The notes beneath the pieces are model-generated. The model was not told the DNA's origin. It saw nothing but the letters and a program-made list of their open reading frames with translations, and did no database searches. Below, in pieces: positions 43,491-53,452 of a DNA stretch of 64,000 bases. The position numbers were made by a program, and so were the translations under genes. Each line of letters begins with the position of its first letter. Within the stretch, counting starts at the first letter, position 1. This stretch comes from Arenibacter algicola (GTDB lineage Bacteria > Bacteroidota > Bacteroidia > Flavobacteriales > Flavobacteriaceae), in assembly GCF_018860365.1 (NCBI RefSeq), contig NZ_JAHKPO010000013.1:496001-560000 (forward strand), read 5' to 3'.

Positions 43491-45314
43491 CTAAGAGGGG
43501 TTGCCTTCATCCTGTTGCCCTTCGGCCAATTTTCTTTCCAATTCTGCCTGAAACTCTTCCATAACGGGCTTTACAGTGCTTTCAGGTAAGTCGGCTATTT
43601 TAATGTACATTAAACCATCCACCGAGTTATTGAACAAGGGATCTACGTTAAAGGCAACCACTTTGGCATTCTGTTTAATATATTTTTTGATCAATACGGG
43701 CAATCTTAAACTTCCAGGTTCCACTTCTTCGATAAGCCTGTCAAATTTGTTAAGATCTGCTTCGGTTTCATCAAAAATAAAGTCCTTGTCGGCATCATTT
43801 AGTTTAACCTTAAATTCTTTTTTGGGCCTAATGTATTGGGCTACATAGGGATCCCAATAATTACTTTTCATAAATTCTATCATCAAGGATTTTGAAAAGT
43901 TGGAAAACTGGTTGCTGATACTTACCCCTCCGATTAAAAATTTGTGGTCCGGGAATCGCAGGGTAGTATGCACAATGCCTTTCCATAAAAGGAATAATGG
44001 CATTGGTTTTTGTTGATACTCCTTGATGATGTAGGCCCTGCCCATTTCTATGGATTTGGACATCATACCGTACAGTTCTGGTTCAAATCTAAAAAGGTCT
44101 TGTAAGTAAAACCCATCTATTCCGTACTCTTCAAATATTTCCGAACCCATGCCCATCCGGTAGGCCCCAACGATTATTTTGTCCTCATCGTCCCATAGGA
44201 AGAGGTGTCGGTAATAATTATCAAACTTATCCAGGTCAATGGCATTATTGGTGCCTTCGCCTATAGCCCTAAAAGTTACTTCACGCTGTCTGCCGATTTC
44301 CTTAAGAATAAAGGGCATGTCCGCAGCCTTGGCCAAAAAGACCTCATAATTTTTGCTCTGCAACAGCCTACAGTCTTTTTCCCTTAAGCGTTCAATTTCT
44401 TCCTGTATAACTTCTGTGCGTACCGCTGTGGCTATTTTTCTTGGGGCCTTAGGTATTTTTAAACTTGTTGGAATCTGGTCCAAGAGCCTTTCTTTCTCAT
44501 AGGCATTGGATAGCATGTAGGTCTTACGCCTTAAAAGGTCTGCAAATTCTGCTAAATTTTCCTGTTCGTTCTGTGTTTGTACGGAAATAGGTTGCCCAAT
44601 ACGTACCTTAATGATCCTGTTCTTTTGCGTGGTTACTTCAGAAGGTAGTTTGGCCGTGCGGAATACATCGCTTATTTTGGAGAGGCGATAAAACAACCTA
44701 CTGTTTTTAGCGTGAAAATAGATGGGGACCACAGGTACCTCTGCCCGTCGTATTAATTTTAAGGCAGCCTCTTCCCAAGGTCTGTCCACAATTAATTTAC
44801 CATCCCTGTAGGTAGAAACTTCCCCTGCTGGAAAAATTCCCAAAGGGTGGCCGTCCTGCAAATGCTTCATGGCATTCTTAAATCCGGAAATACTGCTCTT
44901 GGCATCCTTATGGGTCTCAAAAGGATTTACGGGTAGAATATAGGGAGCCATAGGTTCTATCCTGTTCAATAGGAAGTTGGCTATTATCTTAAAATCAGAT
45001 CTATGGTTTAAAAGTAATTTTAAAAGGAGTACCCCGTCTATCCCGCCAAGTGGATGATTGGAAATAGTAATGTAGCAACCTTGTTTGGGCAAGCGTTTAA
45101 AATCCTCCTCTGGAATTTCGAATTTTATTTCATAATGCTCCAAAATGGCATCCAGAAAGTCCATCCCGTCCAAATGCTTGTGTTGGTCGTAAAATTGGTT
45201 AATGCTGGAAATTTTGGTTACTTTCATGAGCACCCATCCAATGAACGTTCCCAGAAAGCCGTATTTATCCAGATTAATAGCCTTGGCTACTTCCTTTGCG
45301 GTTACTAAACCCAT
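43491..45314 (-). CDS. olsF: OlsF-like bifunctional aminolipid acyltransferase
   Basis: A 607-residue protein made of an N-terminal PlsC-like O-acyltransferase (residues about 40-290: ITISNHPLGGIDGVLLLKLL, GIFPAGEVSTYRDGK, VPVVPIYFH) and a C-terminal GNAT-like N-acyltransferase related to OlsB/GlsB (about 310-600: LWDDEDKIIVGAYRMGMGS, GIDGFYLQDLFRFEPEL, LLWKGIVHTTL). In OlsF of Flavobacterium johnsoniae and Serratia this fusion makes ornithine lipid in two steps; in Bacteroidota glycine lipids are also made this way. The acyltransferase His motif is H-x5-D (HPLGGID) instead of H-x4-D, as in this family. Membrane-associated, cytosolic face. The symbol rests on domain order only. Confidence 0.85.
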   Translation of the reverse strand: MGLVTAKEVAKAINLDKYGFLGTFIGWVLMKVTKISSINQFYDQHKHLDGMDFLDAILEHYEIKFEIPEEDFKRLPKQGCYITISNHPLGGIDGVLLLKLLLNHRSDFKIIANFLLNRIEPMAPYILPVNPFETHKDAKSSISGFKNAMKHLQDGHPLGIFPAGEVSTYRDGKLIVDRPWEEAALKLIRRAEVPVVPIYFHAKNSRLFYRLSKISDVFRTAKLPSEVTTQKNRIIKVRIGQPISVQTQNEQENLAEFADLLRRKTYMLSNAYEKERLLDQIPTSLKIPKAPRKIATAVRTEVIQEEIERLREKDCRLLQSKNYEVFLAKAADMPFILKEIGRQREVTFRAIGEGTNNAIDLDKFDNYYRHLFLWDDEDKIIVGAYRMGMGSEIFEEYGIDGFYLQDLFRFEPELYGMMSKSIEMGRAYIIKEYQQKPMPLFLLWKGIVHTTLRFPDHKFLIGGVSISNQFSNFSKSLMIEFMKSNYWDPYVAQYIRPKKEFKVKLNDADKDFIFDETEADLNKFDRLIEEVEPGSLRLPVLIKKYIKQNAKVVAFNVDPLFNNSVDGLMYIKIADLPESTVKPVMEEFQAELERKLAEGQQDEGNPS

Positions 45315-45400
45315 GCCTTAGTGTAATTTGGTAACCGCTAAGATAGGAAAATCGCTACAGCTATCCTTATTTATAGTTTCCAACAAATTATTTCGTAGCC

Positions 45401-46651
45401 CTATTGTACTACCAATTGCACTGTTTCCTTGCCGCGTTGTTCAAGCAGGATTTCCTTGTCTTTTTGTAGGCTTGTTAAAGCATCCGTATCGAAATGTCTA
45501 ATGGTATATAGGGAAACGCCCTCTTGGTGCACTACCTTGAACCTGCTTTTTAATAGGTTTAAAAGCTCCTGTAATTTGTCAAATTTATTATCAACGCAAA
45601 CAGAAAAACTAATGGCAGAATTTTGGATCAGGTCTACTTTCATCTGATGATCGTGCAATAATTTAAATAGTTCGCTGATACTATCTTCCACAATGAACGA
45701 AAAATCCAAGGAGGAAAGTTTCATTAGTACAAGGTTCTTTTTTACAATAAAACAGGGAACCTTAGGTTCTATCCCTATGCCTTTACCAACTGTTGTGCCT
45801 TTGTCCTTAGGATTAATGAAGGATTTAACGTGTAGGGGTATTTCCTTTCTCTGTAAGGGTTGCAAAGTTTTTGGGTGAATTACGGAAGCCCCATAAAAGG
45901 CCAGTTCAATGGCTTCTCGATATGAGATTTTGTTCAATAATTCTGTTTTTTCAAAATATCTGGGATCCGCGTTCAAAACCCCGGGAACATCCTTCCATAT
46001 CGTAACCTCTTCCGCATTTAGACAATAGGCTAAAATGGCAGCAGTGTAGTCGGAACCCTCGCGGCCCAAAGTAGTGGTGAAGTTGTTATCATCACTGCCT
46101 AAAAAGCCTTGGGTAATATTTAGCTTGCGCTTGTCCACTTTTTCAGTGACGTTTTTTTGTGTCTTCTCCCAATTTACAATGGCATCACGATAATCATCGT
46201 TGGTCTTGATCAATGAGCGCACGTCCAACCATTGATTGGCTATTCCTATTTCATTTAAATAGGCACTTAGAATGGTAGTGGAAACCAACTCGCCATAACC
46301 CACAACTTGATCATATACAAAACCGTATTTAGGAGATTTGTTCCAGACCAAAAACCCTTGTACTTCATCAAAAAGAGTTTTGACCTTGGCAAAAACTGGG
46401 TGTTTGTCATTGGAAAATAAGTCATTCAGAATGTTGTCATGATATTGAACAACTTCATGAACTGCCGACGCCAATAAGGATTTGTCCTTAAAATAGGCAT
46501 TTACAATATCTTCCATGGCATTGGTAGTCTTTCCCATGGCGGATACTACCAAAAGGGTATTATCGTGACCAACTTCCTCTAAAACCTTAACAACGTTTTT
46601 TACACTACTTGCATCTTTTACAGATGCTCCTCCGAATTTAAAAACCCTCAT
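45401..46651 (-). CDS. lysC: Aspartate kinase
   Basis: Monofunctional aspartokinase (416 residues), the first step of Lys, Met, Thr and diaminopimelate synthesis. Start VFKFGGASVKDASSVKN (ATP site), TTLGREGSDYTAAILAYCLN (aspartate/ATP site) and VTIWKDVPGVLNADPRYF; C-terminal region of about 110 residues with ACT-type folds for feedback control. The ATG overlaps the stop codon of the upstream GNAT gene by 4 bp, so they are coupled. Confidence 0.95.
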   Translation of the reverse strand: MRVFKFGGASVKDASSVKNVVKVLEEVGHDNTLLVVSAMGKTTNAMEDIVNAYFKDKSLLASAVHEVVQYHDNILNDLFSNDKHPVFAKVKTLFDEVQGFLVWNKSPKYGFVYDQVVGYGELVSTTILSAYLNEIGIANQWLDVRSLIKTNDDYRDAIVNWEKTQKNVTEKVDKRKLNITQGFLGSDDNNFTTTLGREGSDYTAAILAYCLNAEEVTIWKDVPGVLNADPRYFEKTELLNKISYREAIELAFYGASVIHPKTLQPLQRKEIPLHVKSFINPKDKGTTVGKGIGIEPKVPCFIVKKNLVLMKLSSLDFSFIVEDSISELFKLLHDHQMKVDLIQNSAISFSVCVDNKFDKLQELLNLLKSRFKVVHQEGVSLYTIRHFDTDALTSLQKDKEILLEQRGKETVQLVVQ

Positions 46652-47127
46652 AACTTATTTAAAAATGTTTTAATTCCTTTTTCGTCCAAATGCACAACAT
46701 TCCAATCCCTTAAAACCTTGGCGCCCCTACTTTCGTAAAATAAAATGGCCGGTTCGTTCCAGTCCAATACCTCCCAGCTAATACGTTTAACTCCAAGTTG
46801 GTACCCGTGTTCCACTACTTTCCCCAACAAGGCTGCACCAAGACCGCTACCTCTCATTGCTTCTGTAACGATCAAATCTTCAAGGTGTATAATAGGACCT
46901 TTCCAAGTGGAATACCTCTTGTACAACAGTGCCATTCCTACCACATCGCCATTGGCTTCCGCTACATAGCAATGGAATAATTTGTCGGTGCCAAAACCAT
47001 CCCGTTTTAAATCTTCGACGGTAATCTCCACGGCATTTTCCTCTTTTTCGAAAACGGCCAACTCCTTGATCAATTTATGTACCTGGGCCATATCCTTGGC
47101 TTCGGCATCTCGAATACTGTACTCCAT
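46648..47127 (-). CDS. GNAT N-acetyltransferase
   Basis: A 159-residue acetyltransferase of the diamine-acetyltransferase-like kind: SIRDAEAKDMAQVHKLIKEL, the motif A segment IHLEDLIVTEAMRGSGLGAA and WEVLDWNEPAILFYESRGAK. Such proteins acetylate small amines such as thialysine or spermidine in the cytosol. It overlaps lysC by 4 bp and shares the divergent promoter region with fbp; on the minus strand TAACTTTG at 47147-47154 is a -7 element 20 bp before its start. Confidence 0.92.
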   Translation of the reverse strand: MEYSIRDAEAKDMAQVHKLIKELAVFEKEENAVEITVEDLKRDGFGTDKLFHCYVAEANGDVVGMALLYKRYSTWKGPIIHLEDLIVTEAMRGSGLGAALLGKVVEHGYQLGVKRISWEVLDWNEPAILFYESRGAKVLRDWNVVHLDEKGIKTFLNKL

Positions 47128-47146
47128 AATTGTTACAAATAAAACA

Positions 47147-47154
47147 CAAAGTTA
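47147..47154 (-). promoter_or_regulatory. -7 promoter element (TAACTTTG) for the GNAT-lysC pair
   Basis: Matches TAnnTTTG on the minus strand, 19 bp upstream of the GNAT start codon at 47127. The -33 element was not identified. Confidence 0.4.
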
Positions 47155-47240
47155 TAAATTTAAAAAATCATTATTTTACGAAAACGTTGTAGTTTCACAA
47201 ATTAACCGATATTTGTGCTCAAATAAACAAAGCTTTTGTA

Positions 47241-48248
47241 ATGCAAAGAAAAAATACGACCCTGGGTGAATTCATCATTGAAAACCAATCGTCTTTCCAA
47301 TATTCCTCCGGGGAACTTTCAAAACTTATAAACGCTATTAGATTGGCGGCAAAAGTAGTAAACCACGAGGTTAATAAGGCAGGGCTGGTAGATATTATTG
47401 GGGCGGCCGGGGATACCAATATCCAGGGGGAGGACCAACAAAAACTGGATGTTTTGGCCAACGAAAAATTTATTCAGACCTTAATAAATCGGGAAATAGT
47501 CTGCGGGATCGCCTCTGAGGAAGAAGATGATTTTATCAGTATTAATAGTAGTGATAACCAGCACCAAAATAAATACATTGTGCTGATAGATCCCTTGGAT
47601 GGGTCTTCCAATATAGACGTGAATGTTTCGGTAGGAACCATATTTTCTATCTATAGAAGGGTTACCCCTATTGGCACCCCTGTTGCCCTAGAAGATTTTT
47701 TACAACCTGGCAGGGCGCAAATAGCGGCTGGTTATATTGTTTATGGTACTTCAACCATGTTGGTATATACCACTGGTGATGGGGTAAACGGATTTACCCT
47801 AAACCCGGCCTTGGGAACTTTTTACCTTTCCCATCCCAATATGGAGTTTCCTGAAACAGGTAAAATTTACTCTGTAAACGAAGGTAATTATGTGCATTTC
47901 CCCCAAGGTGTCAAGGATTACATCAAATATTGTCAGAAGGAAGAAGGGGATAGACCCTATACCTCAAGATATATTGGTTCTCTGGTTTCTGATTTCCATA
48001 GGAATATGATCAAGGGCGGAATTTATTTATATCCTAAGAGCAGTGTTGCAGCCGAGGGTAAATTGCGATTGCTCTACGAATGCAATCCAATGGCATTTAT
48101 AGCCGAACAGGCAAAAGGGAAGGCTAGTAATGGGTTTGGTCCCATTATGGATATTAAGCCTACAGAACTGCATCAAAGGGTACCCTTTTTCTGTGGAAGC
48201 AAGAAAATGGTAGAAAAGGCCGAGGAATTTATGCAGGCCACAAAATAG
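47241..48248 (+). CDS. fbp: Fructose-1,6-bisphosphatase class I
   Basis: A 335-residue gluconeogenic phosphatase that hydrolyses fructose 1,6-bisphosphate. Visible: [20 protein letters not shown], metal-binding [11 protein letters not shown] and [21 protein letters not shown] (DPLDGSSN), and the substrate loop [19 protein letters not shown] ... [16 protein letters not shown]. Length is normal. Divergently transcribed from the GNAT-lysC pair; a near-consensus -7 (GATATTTG) lies 30 bp upstream. A terminator follows. Confidence 0.97.
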   Translation: MQRKNTTLGEFIIENQSSFQYSSGELSKLINAIRLAAKVVNHEVNKAGLVDIIGAAGDTNIQGEDQQKLDVLANEKFIQTLINREIVCGIASEEEDDFISINSSDNQHQNKYIVLIDPLDGSSNIDVNVSVGTIFSIYRRVTPIGTPVALEDFLQPGRAQIAAGYIVYGTSTMLVYTTGDGVNGFTLNPALGTFYLSHPNMEFPETGKIYSVNEGNYVHFPQGVKDYIKYCQKEEGDRPYTSRYIGSLVSDFHRNMIKGGIYLYPKSSVAAEGKLRLLYECNPMAFIAEQAKGKASNGFGPIMDIKPTELHQRVPFFCGSKKMVEKAEEFMQATK

Positions 48249-48278
48249 AAAAAGGAGCCAAAAGCTCCTTTTCTTAGT
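48249..48278 (+). terminator. Rho-independent terminator after fbp
   Basis: AAAAGGAGC, a CAAAA loop and GCTCCTTTT, followed by CTTAGTTTT, immediately after the fbp stop codon. The A-rich 5' side may let it also act for the convergent TerB-like gene. Confidence 0.85.
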
Positions 48279-48295
48279 TTTAACAATACGGAAAC

Positions 48296-48724
48296 CTAGT
48301 GTTTCAAAAGGTACAGATAGTCCTCAAAACCTATTCTTCCAGAAAAAATATCTATAGATCTTTTAATAATCAGATTGGCACTTTCCGACCTGTACCCCAA
48401 ACCTATGGCGTATTTGGTTATAAGGGCTCTTTCCTCTTCATCAATTACATTGTCAACGAAAATAATTCTGAACAGATCGTATAACCTTTCCAAACGTTCT
48501 TCGGAACTGGCAGGTGGGTTAATAGGATATTTGTTTTCCGATTTCATAACCTCTTTATACTCGTCCTCCGTAATATCAAGCTTATTGGCAAAACGATCCA
48601 ATAATTCCTTTTCCTGAGAGTTTATTTCACCGTCAATGGCGGCCAAAGTAGCAATGGATGCAAAATGCGCTAAATTTCTTCTATGTGCTCCACCACTATA
48701 TAAATCTACATAAGACATATTCAT
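48296..48724 (-). CDS. TerB-like small helical protein
   Basis: A 142-residue acidic all-helical protein: LAHFASIATLAAIDGEINSQ, EKELLDRFANKLDITEDEYK, then IIFVDNVIDEEERALITKYA. The spaced D-G-E-(I/V)-x-x-x-E motif in two halves is the TerB fold, which in characterised members binds metal at the inner membrane. Common as a single gene in flavobacteria; function unknown. Converges with fbp. An ATG at 48718 is an alternative start. Confidence 0.8.
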   Translation of the reverse strand: MNMSYVDLYSGGAHRRNLAHFASIATLAAIDGEINSQEKELLDRFANKLDITEDEYKEVMKSENKYPINPPASSEERLERLYDLFRIIFVDNVIDEEERALITKYAIGLGYRSESANLIIKRSIDIFSGRIGFEDYLYLLKH

Positions 48725-49175
48725 GATTTTTATTTGGGCAAAGATAAATTTTTAGAAAAGTTTATTTATAAATTTCTTTAATTATTTCACTGGGGTATCC
48801 TTTCCCAAGGTTCTGGCCATAGGGGCAAGAGTATAAAAGGTAGGTTTTTAAGAACAGTTTGCCCCATCCGTTTAGGTGACCAGGATATTTAACCAACCGA
48901 TCTGTACTTTTTTACCTGGAAGTTCGTAAAAACATGATTGCAAAAAGACTATGGTGACATTGTTTTTGTCTTTTAAAAATAGTTGTAATCAGCTAATTAA
49001 CAGGGTTTAATGTGTAATTGGCCGATTTCTTTTATTAATTTCTATATTGGGGAAACCGTGTTTTTAATACCCCTGTATTATAAGCCTAATAAAACGAGGT
49101 GCTTTTTATTTATTGTGATATCTTTGACTGTATCAACCACTAATTGAACTAATTCAGCTTTTTAGCACCCCTAAT
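48725..49175. other. Non-coding stretch with one promoter element
   Basis: I see no gene in these 451 bp. The only element found is TATCTTTG at 49119-49126, a -7 promoter box on the plus strand 50 bp before the hybrid histidine kinase. Confidence 0.55.
49119..49126 (+). promoter_or_regulatory. -7 promoter element (TATCTTTG) for the hybrid kinase
   Basis: Matches TAnnTTTG, 50 bp upstream of the start codon at 49176; the region 19-22 bp before it is a T-rich stretch rather than a clear TTTG. Confidence 0.45.
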
Positions 49176-51218
49176 ATGTCCTTTAAGATTCCAAAGAAAG
49201 AAATAATATATCCTTTTTCTGTTTTTGTCGTATTGATGATTGTTGTAGTTGCGCTTTGGAAGAATTCTTTGAATTCCAATAGGGAGCTGATCAAGAAAGA
49301 CATAGAGGTGAATGGGCAAATCCAGTCGCAGGGATTCTTGTCTTCTGGCCAAAAAAGCATTATTGTCCTCGAGAATTTAATGGAGCGTTTGGTGATGACC
49401 GATGGAGATTTTTTTCAATATTTGGAAGATGACGCCAGACTTATCCTTAAGGAAGATCAATCTTTTAAATTCGTGGAATGGATAGATAGTTCCCAGGTAA
49501 TTCAAAGGATTGTGCCCCTTAAGGGGAACGAGGCAGTGATTGGTGCTGATCTTTCCAAACACCCAAGACGTGATGAATGGCTAAGGCATGTGCGGGATTC
49601 TTCGACCAACTTAACGGCTTGGACCACCTTAATACAGGGAGGGAATGCCTTTTTAATAGATGTTCCTGTTTTTTTCGGGGGTAAATTCCAGGGAACCATA
49701 ACCGCTGGAATGGATTTTACGACCACTTTTGATATGTTGGCTACGGGAATGGACAATTATGCCATTGAAATAAAGGATGACAAGGGAACTACTTTTTATA
49801 GACTCAATAACCCCTCGCCCAGCGACTTTAGCGATGATTTGGTCTATGTTAGGTCTTATGAGGTAGATCAGGATGACAAACAGGTGTGGACCTTTTATCT
49901 AATGCCCCGCAATAAGGAGGTATTGGCCGAAAGGAATAAGTCTTCTTCAATCATTTTAATTTTTGGGATCCTAATATCCCTACTTATGAGTTTGTTGACG
50001 TACTTTTATCAATCTTCCAGAAATGAAAACTTACGTTTTAGGGATTTAAATATTAAGCTTCGGGTAGCTAATAGAAGTTTGAGGGAAGAACGGACCAAGG
50101 CAGAAAAAGCTTCCAAGGCAAAAACGGAGTTTGTCTCCAACATGAGCCATGAAATCAGGACCCCTTTAAATGCTATTATGGGCTTTATTGAGGTTCTAAA
50201 GGAGTCCAAAATAGATAGTTCCCTCATGGAATATCTTTCTTTGATGGATGTCTCTTCCAAAAAATTGCTTCTACTGGTGAACGATATTCTGGAAATAGAT
50301 AAAATAGAATCTGGCCAAATAAGCTTTAAAAAGGATGTCTTTTCCCCATCGGAAGAGCTGGAGAATATTATTAGTATTTATAGGCCCAGTATTGAGGCTA
50401 AAGGGCTTTACGCAAAATTGGATATTGTCTCGGACTCCAAAACCCATGTTATTGCGGACATAGGAAAGTTTGGCCAGATACTCACCAATCTTTTGAGGAA
50501 TGCCCTAAAGTTTACGGACGAGGGAGGAATAGATATCACCTATGAAGAGACCATACACAATAGTGACTTAAATATTAGCATTGGCATTAAGGATACTGGA
50601 ATAGGAATTCCGAAAAGTAAACTTAAAACCATTTTTGATAGGTTTACACAAATAGATTCAGGTATTACCAAAAGGCATGAAGGTAGTGGACTTGGATTGT
50701 ACATTACATATCTGCTAATAGAGTTGTTGGAGGGTCATATTGAGGTAGATAGCACAGAAAATGTTGGTACGGAATTTAAGATTTCGCTTACGTTTCCTAT
50801 TACGGAGATGCAACCAGAAACAAAGGCGCCCATTTCCAATAGTATAGATTTGACAGGGTTTAAGGTTTTGATCGTAGACGACAATAAGGTAAATGTTGTG
50901 GTACTCAAAAAGACCTTGGATGCATTTGGTATAAATACCTATTGGGTAGGAAATGGAAAAGAGGCCGTGACAGCGGTGGCCGAAAACCAATACGATTTGG
51001 TCTTCATGGATATCCATATGCCGGAAATGGACGGTTTTGAGGCTACCGTGGAAATAAGGAAAACCCAGAAGGACCTTGTCATTATTGGTTTCTCGGCGGA
51101 TGTCACCAAAGAAACGATCCAAGGAGCCAAAGAGGTTGGTATGAACGATTATTTTACCAAACCCATTACATTTGATAAACTTAGACAGAATTTATCCAAA
51201 TACCTTGTTCGGGTATAG
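49176..51218 (+). CDS. Hybrid sensor histidine kinase / response regulator
   Basis: A 680-residue membrane kinase. Two membrane helices (about 10-28 and 258-279) enclose a periplasmic CHASE-like sensor of about 230 residues. Then come a short coiled coil, HisKA with the H-box FVSNMSHEIRTPLNAI (His325), an HATPase (NLLRNALKFTDEGG, GSGLGLYITYLLIELLEGHI) and a C-terminal receiver with acceptor Asp612 (LVFMDIHMPEMDGF) and VLIVDDNKVNVVVLKK. It phosphorylates its own receiver and presumably a downstream phosphotransfer protein; no partner is adjacent. The ligand is unknown. Monocistronic, with its own promoter. Confidence 0.95.
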   Translation: MSFKIPKKEIIYPFSVFVVLMIVVVALWKNSLNSNRELIKKDIEVNGQIQSQGFLSSGQKSIIVLENLMERLVMTDGDFFQYLEDDARLILKEDQSFKFVEWIDSSQVIQRIVPLKGNEAVIGADLSKHPRRDEWLRHVRDSSTNLTAWTTLIQGGNAFLIDVPVFFGGKFQGTITAGMDFTTTFDMLATGMDNYAIEIKDDKGTTFYRLNNPSPSDFSDDLVYVRSYEVDQDDKQVWTFYLMPRNKEVLAERNKSSSIILIFGILISLLMSLLTYFYQSSRNENLRFRDLNIKLRVANRSLREERTKAEKASKAKTEFVSNMSHEIRTPLNAIMGFIEVLKESKIDSSLMEYLSLMDVSSKKLLLLVNDILEIDKIESGQISFKKDVFSPSEELENIISIYRPSIEAKGLYAKLDIVSDSKTHVIADIGKFGQILTNLLRNALKFTDEGGIDITYEETIHNSDLNISIGIKDTGIGIPKSKLKTIFDRFTQIDSGITKRHEGSGLGLYITYLLIELLEGHIEVDSTENVGTEFKISLTFPITEMQPETKAPISNSIDLTGFKVLIVDDNKVNVVVLKKTLDAFGINTYWVGNGKEAVTAVAENQYDLVFMDIHMPEMDGFEATVEIRKTQKDLVIIGFSADVTKETIQGAKEVGMNDYFTKPITFDKLRQNLSKYLVRV

Positions 51219-51549
51219 TATTCTTGGATCCCCATTCCTTTGCCCTGGGCTATTTTTAGTCATTCTTAAACTTTAGTAGGTGTTTACTCTTCTTTGATAA
51301 TCACCAACCTAATTAGACTTTCCGCAGCCTTGGAAAACAGTCTGTTAACAATCATATAACCTAATTTTAAAGTCGTATTTAGTTTATTGTCGACCTAAAT
51401 ATCAATCTTTGAATTTACATTGATTTTCTGTGCATGAAAATTATTTCTAATTCAATATTGACCGTTTTGGTCAAATTCTTAAACCTTGGGTCAAAGTCCT
51501 TTTGCTCTCCTTTCAAGTTTCGAATAATTAACCTACCAAATATTACTTC
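51219..51549. other. Intergenic stretch, no gene
   Basis: These 331 bp contain no recognisable gene. AATCTTTG at 51404-51411 is one base off the -7 consensus and might start the following operon with a leader of about 130 nt; no other structure noted. Confidence 0.4.
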
Positions 51550-52410
51550 ATGAAAAAAAGACCTGTGGAACTAGTGGTTTTGTCCGATGTGCATTTGGGT
51601 ACCTACGGATGCCATGCCAAGGAATTAGTCAAATATCTAAAATCGATAAAACCCAGGGAGGTGGTTTTGAACGGCGATATTATTGATATATGGCAATTTA
51701 GCAAGCGCTATTGGCCAAAATCCCATATGAAGGTGATAAAGATCATTATGCAATGGGTGGCGGAAGGAATCCCTGTGCACTATGTGGCCGGCAACCATGA
51801 CGAAATGTTAAGGAAATTCCTAGGCTTTAAATTGGGTTCTTTCAATATTGTCAACAAAGTGGTCTTGGAGGTAAATGGTGGCAAAGCTTGGATGTTTCAT
51901 GGAGATGTTTTTGATGTTACCATGCAACATTCCAAATGGATCGCAAGGCTGGGTGCTACAGGTTATGATATGCTGATTTTGTTGAACAGTGCCATAAATT
52001 ATTGTAGTAAAAAAATTGGAAAAGGTCCGGTTTCCATGTCCAAGAAGATAAAAAACAGTGTTAAATCGGCCATTAAGTTTATAAACGATTTTGAACAGAT
52101 CGCGGCAGATATCGCAATAGAAAATGAATATGATTATGTGGTTTGTGGGCATATTCACCAGCCCGAGATGAGAGAAATAGCTACCTCCAAGGGGTCTGTT
52201 ATGTATCTTAATTCTGGCGATTGGATAGAGAATTTAACAAGTTTGGAATATAATAATGGGGAGTGGAAATTATACCACTATTTAGAGGATGTTAAGGTTC
52301 TCAATGATGATGAAAATATTATGGAGCCAATGGAAATTCTTGATAAAAACGAACTTTTTCAAAATTTGGTGAGGGAATTTCAATTTTTGACCTCGGCCGA
52401 GAACAAATGA
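51550..52410 (+). CDS. Metallophosphoesterase, UDP-2,3-diacylglucosamine-diphosphatase-like
   Basis: A 286-residue calcineurin-like phosphoesterase with all metal motifs: LVVLSDVHLGTYG (D-x-H), VVLNGDIIDIW (GD), VHYVAGNHDEML (GNHD), WMFHGDVFD and VVCGHIHQPEM (GHxH). The pattern with IWQFSKRYW after GDIID is that of the LpxH-like branch with a long insertion (residues about 135-185). It may hydrolyse a nucleotide-lipid intermediate, but LpxH or another gene may serve lipid A elsewhere in the genome. It heads a run with the glycosyltransferase (37-bp gap) and the GH1 enzyme. Confidence 0.88.
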   Translation: MKKRPVELVVLSDVHLGTYGCHAKELVKYLKSIKPREVVLNGDIIDIWQFSKRYWPKSHMKVIKIIMQWVAEGIPVHYVAGNHDEMLRKFLGFKLGSFNIVNKVVLEVNGGKAWMFHGDVFDVTMQHSKWIARLGATGYDMLILLNSAINYCSKKIGKGPVSMSKKIKNSVKSAIKFINDFEQIAADIAIENEYDYVVCGHIHQPEMREIATSKGSVMYLNSGDWIENLTSLEYNNGEWKLYHYLEDVKVLNDDENIMEPMEILDKNELFQNLVREFQFLTSAENK

Positions 52411-52447
52411 TCGTCCTGTTCATTTACTCTCTTAAAACAGTTATAAT

Positions 52448-53443
52448 ATGAAAGTACTATATGCCATCCAGGGTACTGGCAATGGTCATTTAAGTAGGGC
52501 GCGCGATGTTATTCCGGCACTACAGGAAAAAGGATTGGAATTGGATATCCTTGTAAGCGGAATACAGGCTGATATTCAGATTCCCCATCCGGTCAAGTAT
52601 CAGCTCAAAGGACTTAGTTTTATTTTTGGCAAACAAGGAAATGTTAATTTATGGAGGACCTATCTCAAGTCCAATGCAGCTAGACTGCAGAAGGAGATAA
52701 AAAGTATACCCATAGAAGATTATGACCTGATCATAAATGATTTTGAGCCCGTATCTGCTTGGGCATGTAAACTAAAAAATAAGGCTTCCATAAGTTTTAG
52801 CCATCAAGCAGCAGTACTTTCTCCCAATTCCCCCAAACCGGACAAGAATGACCTTATGGGAAAATTTATCTTAAAGAATTATGCGCCCACAACCCAACAG
52901 TTTGGCCTGCATTTTAAAGCCTATGGGGATAAGATCTATACTCCTATTATAAGAAAGGATATTAGAACTGCGGAGGTCAAGGAAGGGAATCATTATACCG
53001 TGTATCTGCCGTCTTATAGTGATGGTAGGATATTGAAAACCCTTTCAGAGGTTTCCAATGTGAAGTGGGAAGTTTTTTCCAAGCATAATAAGGTAGAATT
53101 TTTAGGCCAGAATATTAGCATTAGGCCTATAACCAACGAGGCATTTGTGCACAGCATGGTCACTTCCAAGGGAATATTGTGCGGTGCAGGTTTTGAAACT
53201 CCTGCCGAAGCTTTGTACCTGGGCAAGAAGTTGATGGTAATCCCAATGAAAGGACAATATGAACAACAGTGCAATTCAGCGGCATTGAAAGAATTGGGGG
53301 TTCCCGTAATCAAATCCCTAAAAAATAAACATTTGGATAAATTAAGACTGTGGGTAGATAGTGATGCCAAAATAGAAGTAAACTATCCGGATATCACGGA
53401 ACAGATTATAGACCAGTTGCTTGAAGGGGCCTTTTCTGGTTAA
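52448..53443 (+). CDS. MJ1255-type glycosyltransferase
   Basis: A 331-residue GT-B-type glycosyltransferase related to the MJ1255/VC2487 family: IQGTGNGHLSRARDVIPALQ at the start, DYDLIINDFEPVSAWACKL in the middle and the nucleotide-sugar region GILCGAGFETPAEALYLGKK near residue 240. The family has MurG/EDD1-like architecture with few characterised members. It is coupled in order with the phosphoesterase (upstream) and the GH1 gene (9 bp downstream), so a glycolipid or glycan pathway is likely. Confidence 0.88.
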   Translation: MKVLYAIQGTGNGHLSRARDVIPALQEKGLELDILVSGIQADIQIPHPVKYQLKGLSFIFGKQGNVNLWRTYLKSNAARLQKEIKSIPIEDYDLIINDFEPVSAWACKLKNKASISFSHQAAVLSPNSPKPDKNDLMGKFILKNYAPTTQQFGLHFKAYGDKIYTPIIRKDIRTAEVKEGNHYTVYLPSYSDGRILKTLSEVSNVKWEVFSKHNKVEFLGQNISIRPITNEAFVHSMVTSKGILCGAGFETPAEALYLGKKLMVIPMKGQYEQQCNSAALKELGVPVIKSLKNKHLDKLRLWVDSDAKIEVNYPDITEQIIDQLLEGAFSG

Positions 53444-53452
53444 GCAATCTTA

